Source of the DNA: Gemmatimonadota bacterium
GTDB lineage: Bacteria; ARS69
Assembly (NCBI GenBank): GCA_021604925.1
Contig: BQJX01000104.1
Location: 1 to 7,992 of the forward strand
Direction of reading: 5' to 3'
Length of the DNA stretch: 7,992 bases
Below, one piece after another: positions 1 through 3,197 of this stretch. Each line of letters begins with the position of its first letter. Within the stretch, counting starts at the first letter, position 1. The notes beneath the pieces were generated by a model. It saw only the letters and a list, made by a program, of their open reading frames with translations, ran no database searches and was not told where the DNA came from. The translations under genes were made by a program, and so were the position numbers.

Positions 1-756
1 GGCGCCCTGGTTGCCCTGACAGTTCCGCCAGGTGTTGTCCACGAAGCGCGCCCCGGACGGCGTGTCCTGGAGGTAGAGGCCGCCGCCGCCGCCTTCCAGG
101 GACCGGCAGGACACGGTCGTGTTCGACGAGCAGTAGGTCGCACTGTTGAACGAGTAGATTCCGCCGCCGTGGTGCGGCGCGACGTTGTCGGTGAGGCTGT
201 TGCGGAGCAGTCGCGGCGATGAGTTCTCCACGCGCACGCCGCCGCCGGAACCCGCGGACCAGTTGTTCCGGATCCGATTGCCGGTCAGCGTGGCGGACGA
301 GCCGTTGTTGATGAGGAACCCGCCGGCGAGTCCACCGCGATTGTTGGTCACGTCGTTGTTCGAAAAGACCGGGGCGCCGCCGGAGATCATGACCCCGGCC
401 TGGCCGGACCCCGACCCCTTGGTGATCACGAATCCATCCACCACCGTGCCTGATCCCACGGTGGGGCCGGACGTCACCGCGGCCGCCGTCTCGCTGCCGT
501 CGATGATGGTTCGATTCTGCATGGGGTCTCGCGTGCTGAAGGAAGAGTCGTAGCCACCCAGCAGAACAACACCGTCCACAAGGGCGATGTTCTCCGTGTA
601 GGTGCCTTCTTCCACGAAAATGCTGTCACCGGAGGACGAACCGGCCAGGGCCGCGGTGATCGAGCCGCCCGACGAGACTTGCGAATTGGCCGCAAGAAGG
701 GGGTTGGGGACCAGGATGCCAAGGGCGAGGATTGGGTACCAACCGCGGGTCTTCAT
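1..756 (-). CDS. Secreted right-handed parallel beta-helix repeat protein, N-terminal part (partial at window edge)
   Basis: An open frame runs from an ATG at 756 down to base 1 without a stop (252 codons), so the C-terminus lies outside the window. A GGAGG ribosome binding site sits 10 nt upstream of the ATG. Residues 1-23 form a signal peptide (MKTR, then a hydrophobic stretch ending PLLAA). Residues about 50-85 (GTYTEN, LLGGYD, TRDP, TIIDG) match the opening of secreted beta-helix proteins of the DUF1565/pectate-lyase-fold type. From about residue 105 there are coils of 20-25 residues rich in N, G and S: GNRIRNN, RNSLTDN and several GGG-[VIL]-x-[VILF] turns. Cysteines at 209, 217 and 246 could form disulfides. 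No catalytic residues are identifiable, so it may be a surface adhesin, a polysaccharide-binding protein or a lyase. Proteins of this type in related phyla often end in a FlgD-like sorting domain, which cannot be checked here. Confidence 0.87.
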   Translation of the reverse strand, partial: MKTRGWYPILALGILVPNPLLAANSQVSSGGSITAALAGSSSGDSIFVEEGTYTENIALVDGVVLLGGYDSSFSTRDPMQNRTIIDGSETAAAVTSGPTVGSGTVVDGFVITKGSGSGQAGVMISGGAPVFSNNDVTNNRGGLAGGFLINNGSSATLTGNRIRNNWSAGSGGGVRVENSSPRLLRNSLTDNVAPHHGGGIYSFNSATYCSSNTTVSCRSLEGGGGGLYLQDTPSGARFVDNTWRNCQGNQGA

Positions 757-809
757 GCTCGGAGAGCCTCCGTGTCTGGCAGGGCAAGCGAATCGAGGCA
801 GACTAGCAT

Positions 810-823
810 AGGACTCAAGTCCT
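810..823. repeat. 14-bp palindrome upstream of the beta-helix gene
   Basis: AGGACT-CA-AGTCCT has perfect 6-bp arms with a 2-bp centre. The centre is too short for a stable RNA hairpin, so if functional it is more likely a DNA-binding site. It lies between the weak minus-strand promoter candidate and the ATG at 756, where a regulator of the beta-helix gene could act. This is position and symmetry only; no regulator is known. Confidence 0.3.
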
Positions 824-927
824 TACAACCGACGGTCTTGCGCCCCTCCGGCGCGAGAACCGACGCTGCCCCCTCTGCCTCTATGCGGCTTTCCCCTCAA
901 ATCGTCAAGGCGACGTTATATATACGG

Positions 928-956
928 TAGACAACTAGACGCCTGTCTAGTATATT
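928..956 (+). promoter_or_regulatory. Sigma70-type promoter of the DnaE-like gene
   Basis: The -35 box TAGACA (928-933, 5 of 6 to TTGACA) and -10 box TATATT (951-956, 5 of 6 to TATAAT) are separated by exactly 17 bp. Transcription would start near 963, about 25 nt before the ATG at 988. The surrounding AT-rich stretch is exceptional in this GC-rich window. The spacer is occupied by a perfect palindrome, which implies tight repression. Confidence 0.7.
934..951. promoter_or_regulatory. 18-bp palindromic operator, candidate LexA (SOS) box
   Basis: ACTAGACGCCTGTCTAGT consists of perfect 7-bp arms (ACTAGAC / GTCTAGT) around a 4-bp spacer. It begins immediately after the -35 box and ends on the first base of the -10 box, so a bound dimer would exclude RNA polymerase. 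The 4-bp spacing equals that of the Gram-positive LexA box (GAAC-N4-GTTC), although the half-site differs. lexA is the next gene downstream of the controlled gene, and a degenerate copy lies in the lexA leader at 2221-2236. LexA as the binder is an inference; LexA boxes are known to differ between phyla. Confidence 0.6.
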
Positions 957-987
957 GCCTCCAGTCGATGTGAGGAGGAGGAGCGGC

Positions 988-2118
988 ATGGCCACACTTT
1001 CCAAGGACCAGACAATTCGGCCGGACACGATCCGGATCGGGCAGCTCGGACGACGTCCGGGCGGAACCGGGTCTTCCCTGCGCCCGGAGGCCGCGCCTCG
1101 CGCGGCGGTGGCGGAGCGGGAGCGTTGGACGGAGCGGTACGGGCGGGATTGGGTGTCCGCGCTGGAGGGTCTCAGGCTCTGGGCCCGGGAAGTGGGGATT
1201 CCTGTTCGGGCGGGGAGCGGAGCCCTGGCTTCGTCGCCGTTGGGCCAGTGGTGGGGATGGGGCGGTCTTCCGGAGTGCATCCAAGGACCGCAGTCAGGGG
1301 AAGGTCCGTCCCGATCCACCCGTGTGTCCACCTGGGTTCTCCGCGTTCCCGCCGGCTGGGCGGACTGTCTTCGAACCCGGATCGAGTCGGATTCCCGCCT
1401 GGACGCCCGCGGCGCCGCGCCGGTGCTCGTGGTCGAGGAGTGCGCGCTGGCCCATCTCCCCGCGGAGCCTGCCGTGAGCCGGTGGCCCTCGCCGGAGTCC
1501 TGGTGGCGGGCCGAGCGACTGCTGGGGCTCTCCGGAGAGGCGCCGCTGGCGCCCCGAACTCCGGAGGAACTGGTGGGCGGATTGCAGAGTGGCGCTTTGG
1601 GGCGCCATCCACTGGAGGCGCGTCGCGCACGACTCGCGGCGTGGGATCTGTGGTGTGCCGCGTCGGCGTGGGAGTCGGACCGCGCGGCATGGTGGTTGGT
1701 GCGCGCGGCCGCGGGATTTGCATCGCCCTCGGAGGTGGCGCAGTGGGATGCGTGCGCGGAGCGGTGGGGCCTTCGGCTGCTGCCCGCCGGCGTGGAACGC
1801 AGCGGTCTGTGCGCGCGCGCAGAGGGTTCCGATATCCGCCGCGGCCTGGAGGATCTCTCGTCCAGGGCCCGTGAGGTGGCGCCCGCACTCGTCCAGGACC
1901 GGGTTCGCGGGGGCGCGTACCACACCGCCTGGGAGTTCGTTCGCAGAAGCCGGCGTCGTGGCGCCGATTGGTCGGTCATCGCGGAGTTCGCGCTGGCGGG
2001 TTCGCTGGATGAACTCCGCGAGTCGCCGCTCGAGTCCGGCTGGCGCTGGGCGGCCACGATCTCGCGACGGTGGTGGAGCCGTCGCCGCGGGAGGACCGCC
2101 TGGGTACAGCAGCATTGA
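988..2118 (+). CDS. Degenerate DnaE-like protein (shortened, catalytically dead DNA polymerase III alpha relative), probable SOS gene
   Basis: 376 residues. The ATG at 988 is chosen because a GAGGAGGAGG ribosome binding site lies just upstream; an in-frame TTG at 955 would overlap the promoter. Several stretches resemble DnaE/DnaE2 by eye. Residues 62-83 (LRLWAREVGIPVRAGSGALASS) resemble the 'ARxxGIPVGPGRGSAAGS' loop. Residues 112-120 (RVSTWVLRV) sit where DnaE has 'RVSMPDIDIDF', with both catalytic Asp replaced. Residues 255-273 (ACAERWGLRLLPAGVERSG) resemble 'ECxRxGLxxLPPDVNxSG'. Residues 308-320 (GGAYHTAWEFVRR) and 335-343 (ALAGSLDEL) resemble the tandem-HhH end, 'GGPFxSLxDFxRR' and 'ALIxxGALDxL'. 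DnaE proteins exceed 1000 residues; the PHP domain, most of palm and fingers, and the OB fold are missing. The protein is unusually rich in Trp and Arg. An SOS role beside lexA is inferred from the operator. It could instead be an unrelated lineage-specific protein. Confidence 0.72.
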   Translation: MATLSKDQTIRPDTIRIGQLGRRPGGTGSSLRPEAAPRAAVAERERWTERYGRDWVSALEGLRLWAREVGIPVRAGSGALASSPLGQWWGWGGLPECIQGPQSGEGPSRSTRVSTWVLRVPAGWADCLRTRIESDSRLDARGAAPVLVVEECALAHLPAEPAVSRWPSPESWWRAERLLGLSGEAPLAPRTPEELVGGLQSGALGRHPLEARRARLAAWDLWCAASAWESDRAAWWLVRAAAGFASPSEVAQWDACAERWGLRLLPAGVERSGLCARAEGSDIRRGLEDLSSRAREVAPALVQDRVRGGAYHTAWEFVRRSRRRGADWSVIAEFALAGSLDELRESPLESGWRWAATISRRWWSRRRGRTAWVQQH

Positions 2119-2217
2119 GTTTCCGGATGGAATCGGGGGACGGCAAGACACCTTTCCTGCCTCTCACCGTGATTGCCCACAATCCGAGGCCGCCGTCCTC
2201 CGTTTCGATCCGGAAAC
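2119..2217 (+). repeat. 10-bp inverted repeat directly after the DnaE-like stop codon
   Basis: GTTTCCGGAT (2119-2128, starting on the base after TGA) is the exact reverse complement of ATCCGGAAAC (2208-2217), with 79 nt between them. The right arm can alternatively form a local hairpin, CGTTTC (2201-2206) with GAAACG (2213-2218) around a 6-nt loop, so the two structures exclude each other. There is no T-run, so it is not a classic intrinsic terminator. It may act as an mRNA 3' end structure, or it may be chance. Confidence 0.35.
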
Positions 2218-2220
2218 GCG

Positions 2221-2236
2221 CTAGACAAATGTCCAC
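2221..2236. promoter_or_regulatory. Candidate degenerate LexA operator upstream of lexA
   Basis: CTAGAC-AAAT-GTCCAC shares the complete left half-site CTAGAC and the 4-bp spacing with the perfect palindrome at 934-951. The right half keeps GTC but reads GTCCAC instead of GTCTAG. Such asymmetry would fit a weaker autoregulatory site. With only one perfect and one imperfect copy the motif is not proven, and TAGACAA also matches the -35 region at 928-934, giving an alternative explanation for the similarity. Confidence 0.4.
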
Positions 2237-2267
2237 CGTCACGCCAGTGTCCCGTGACAGGCCACAC

Positions 2268-2348
2268 GGTGTCGCTACGGGACGGTGTCGCTACGGGACC
2301 GTGTCGCTACGGGACGGTGCCGCTGCGGGACGGTGCCGCCTACGGGCC
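2268..2348 (+). repeat. Five tandem copies of a 16-bp unit in the lexA leader
   Basis: Units start at 2268, 2284, 2300, 2316 and 2332. Units 1 and 2 are identical (GGTGTCGCTACGGGAC), unit 3 differs at one base (first G to C), unit 4 at two (GGTGCCGCTGCGGGAC), and unit 5 is a 17-bp diverged copy (GGTGCCGCCTACGGGCC). The unit junctions create repeated GAC-N3-GTC or GAC-N3-GCC dyads, and ACGGGAC in the units can pair with GTCCCGT at 2249-2255. There are no unique spacers, so this is a minisatellite-like direct array. It may be a site for cooperative protein binding, an RNA structure, or simple slippage. Confidence 0.85.
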
Positions 2349-2388
2349 TCGGTCGTGAACCGGCCGCAATCGTAGCAGGGGGCTCGCC

Positions 2389-2430
2389 ATGACCGAGACA
2401 CATTCCCGGAACCACGGACAGAACCCATGA
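2389..2430 (+). CDS. Putative 13-residue leader peptide coupled to lexA
   Basis: The ATG at 2389 is preceded by AGGGGG with 6-nt spacing (2377-2382), the best ribosome binding site in the region. The frame reads MTETHSRNHGQNP and stops at TGA 2428-2430, which overlaps the lexA ATG (2427-2429) in an ATGA junction. lexA itself has no clear ribosome binding site (ACGGACAGAACCC precedes it), and no in-frame upstream start exists before the TAG at 2373-2375. Translation of the mini-ORF could therefore deliver ribosomes to lexA by termination-reinitiation. The peptide has no recognisable function, and the ORF could be accidental. Confidence 0.4.
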   Translation: MTETHSRNHGQNP

Positions 2431-3038
2431 CGGACGGACTGACCACGCGCCAGGCGGAGATCCTGGATCATCTTCGCGACGAGATCGACGAGAAGGGCCG
2501 CCCGCCCACGATCCGCGAGATCGGCGAGGCGTTCGGAATCCGGTCCACCAAGGGAGTGGAGGATCACCTCGCCGCCCTGGAGCGAAAGGGATTCATCAAA
2601 CGGGAAAAGGGGAAGTCGCGCGCCATCGAGGTGTCCGACCGGCCGGATCTCCGCGGCGCCCGACTGGTGCCGCTGCTGGGAGACATCGCCGCGGGCGCCC
2701 CGATCCTGGCCGTGGAGAACCACGCCGGCAGCTTCATCCTGGACGAGTCCATCGTCGGAAACGGGGAGACGTTCCTGCTTCGGGTGCAGGGAGACTCCAT
2801 GCAGGACGCGTCCATTCTGGACGGGGACCTCGTGGTGGTCCGGGTTCAAAGCACGGCCCGGAGCGGTGAGATCGTGGCGGCGCGTCTCGGAGAAGAGGCC
2901 ACGGTCAAGCGGCTGCACCGGAGCGGAGACCAGATCACCCTGCTTCCGGAGAATGATGCCTACGAGCCGATCGTCGTGGATCCTCACGATGACTTCCACA
3001 TTCTCGGCCGGGTTGTCAGCATCATCCGGCAGATCTAG
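2427..3038 (+). CDS. lexA: LexA repressor, SOS regulator and self-cleaving S24 peptidase
   Basis: 203 residues, the usual LexA length. Residues 1-65 are the winged-helix DNA-binding domain (LTTRQAEILDHL, then the HTH at 28-47 with PTIREIGEAFGI, then DHLAALERKGFIKR). The self-cleavage site is Ala89-Gly90 in LLGDIAAGAP. The catalytic dyad is Ser124 (LRVQGDSMQDASI) and Lys161 (EEATVKRLHR), in the typical S24 context LDGDLVVV. Known role: dimeric repressor of DNA-damage genes that is inactivated when the RecA filament stimulates self-cleavage. The recognition helix (STKGVEDHLAALERKG) differs from that of E. coli, which fits a different box. The start at 2427 is fixed by an in-frame stop at 2373 with no other start codon between. 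It probably regulates itself and the upstream DnaE-like gene. Confidence 0.98.
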   Translation: MTDGLTTRQAEILDHLRDEIDEKGRPPTIREIGEAFGIRSTKGVEDHLAALERKGFIKREKGKSRAIEVSDRPDLRGARLVPLLGDIAAGAPILAVENHAGSFILDESIVGNGETFLLRVQGDSMQDASILDGDLVVVRVQSTARSGEIVAARLGEEATVKRLHRSGDQITLLPENDAYEPIVVDPHDDFHILGRVVSIIRQI

Positions 3039-3079
3039 CTCTTTCCGAGCGGGTTGTGGGGTTCCCTTTCGGCCGAGCC

Positions 3080-3096
3080 GGGGGCGCTGAGCCCCC
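3080..3096 (+). terminator. Possible terminator hairpin after lexA
   Basis: GGGGGC-GCTGA-GCCCCC forms a 6-bp all-GC stem with a 5-nt loop, 42 bp past the lexA stop and about 100 bp before the next gene. Only a short TTT (3108-3110) follows after a further 11 nt, so it lacks a proper U-tract and may be a weak terminator or a 3' end stabiliser. Confidence 0.35.
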
Positions 3097-3111
3097 TCCG
3101 GGGTGCGTTTG

Positions 3112-3141
3112 TTGAAGAAGTGGAGTCTCCTGTGAGACAAT
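3112..3141 (+). promoter_or_regulatory. Weak candidate promoter for the cytochrome gene
   Basis: TTGAAG (3112-3117) and GACAAT (3136-3141), separated by 18 bp, each match the sigma70 consensus at 4 of 6 positions. The pair lies after the putative lexA terminator hairpin and about 57 bp before the ATG at 3198. The call rests only on consensus similarity. Confidence 0.25.
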
Positions 3142-3197
3142 GGGTGGAGCCACGTGCGCAACTTCGCGCGCTCCATCCGCGTCCCGAGAGGCCATCC

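Larger units (their letters stand above)
757..987. promoter_or_regulatory. Divergent intergenic region between beta-helix gene and DnaE-like gene
   Basis: These 231 bp separate two divergently transcribed genes. The right end carries the promoter/operator of the 988 gene, listed separately. For the minus-strand gene only weak signals are seen: TTGACG (complement of 903-908), a 17-bp spacer, then CATAGA (complement of 880-885). A 14-bp palindrome at 810-823 lies about 54 bp upstream of the minus-strand ATG. The AT-rich run TTATATATA at 916-924 stands out against the GC-rich background. No ORF with a convincing start and homology was seen here. Confidence 0.5.
2119..2426 (+). promoter_or_regulatory. 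lexA upstream region (308 bp without a major gene)
   Basis: In order this stretch holds the inverted repeat 2119/2208, a candidate operator at 2221-2236, a small dyad TGTC-CCGT-GACA at 2248-2259, the 16-bp tandem array at 2268-2348, and a 13-codon leader ORF at 2389-2430. No promoter as clear as the one at 928 is visible. TAGACA at 2222-2227 could be a -35 box, but the -10 window 17 bp further on (2245-2250, CAGTGT) is poor. lexA may therefore be transcribed from a non-canonical promoter here, or partly by readthrough from the DnaE-like gene. Confidence 0.5.

Noticed and set aside
185..553. Plus-strand open frame of 122 codons, and the 82-codon minus-strand frame at 474-722
   Set aside because: Both overlap the beta-helix gene in other frames. 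Only the frame from 756 gives a signal peptide and beta-helix coils with a proper ribosome binding site.
955..987. In-frame TTG at 955 as the start of the DnaE-like gene
   Set aside because: It overlaps the -10 box (951-956) and would lie upstream of the expected transcription start. The ATG at 988 has a strong GGAGG-type site at normal spacing.
2248..2259. TGTC-CCGT-GACA as a further LexA site
   Set aside because: The half-sites point the opposite way (TGTC...GACA) to the GAC-N4-GTC arrangement at 934-951, and the arms are only 4 bp, so chance is likely.
897..2267. Long minus-strand open frame of 456 codons opposite the DnaE-like gene
   Set aside because: Its product is a low-complexity Arg/Ser/Pro-rich sequence without domains. 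The plus strand has the promoter, ribosome binding site and DnaE-like motifs. High GC content commonly opens such shadow frames.
2268..2348. CRISPR array
   Set aside because: The 16-bp units are directly contiguous, without unique spacers, and are shorter than CRISPR repeats. No cas gene is nearby.
3054..3197. In-frame extension of the cytochrome gene to TTG 3054
   Set aside because: It would bury the signal peptide behind 48 residues and read through the hairpin at 3080-3096. The ATG at 3198 gives an N-terminal signal peptide and a ribosome binding site.
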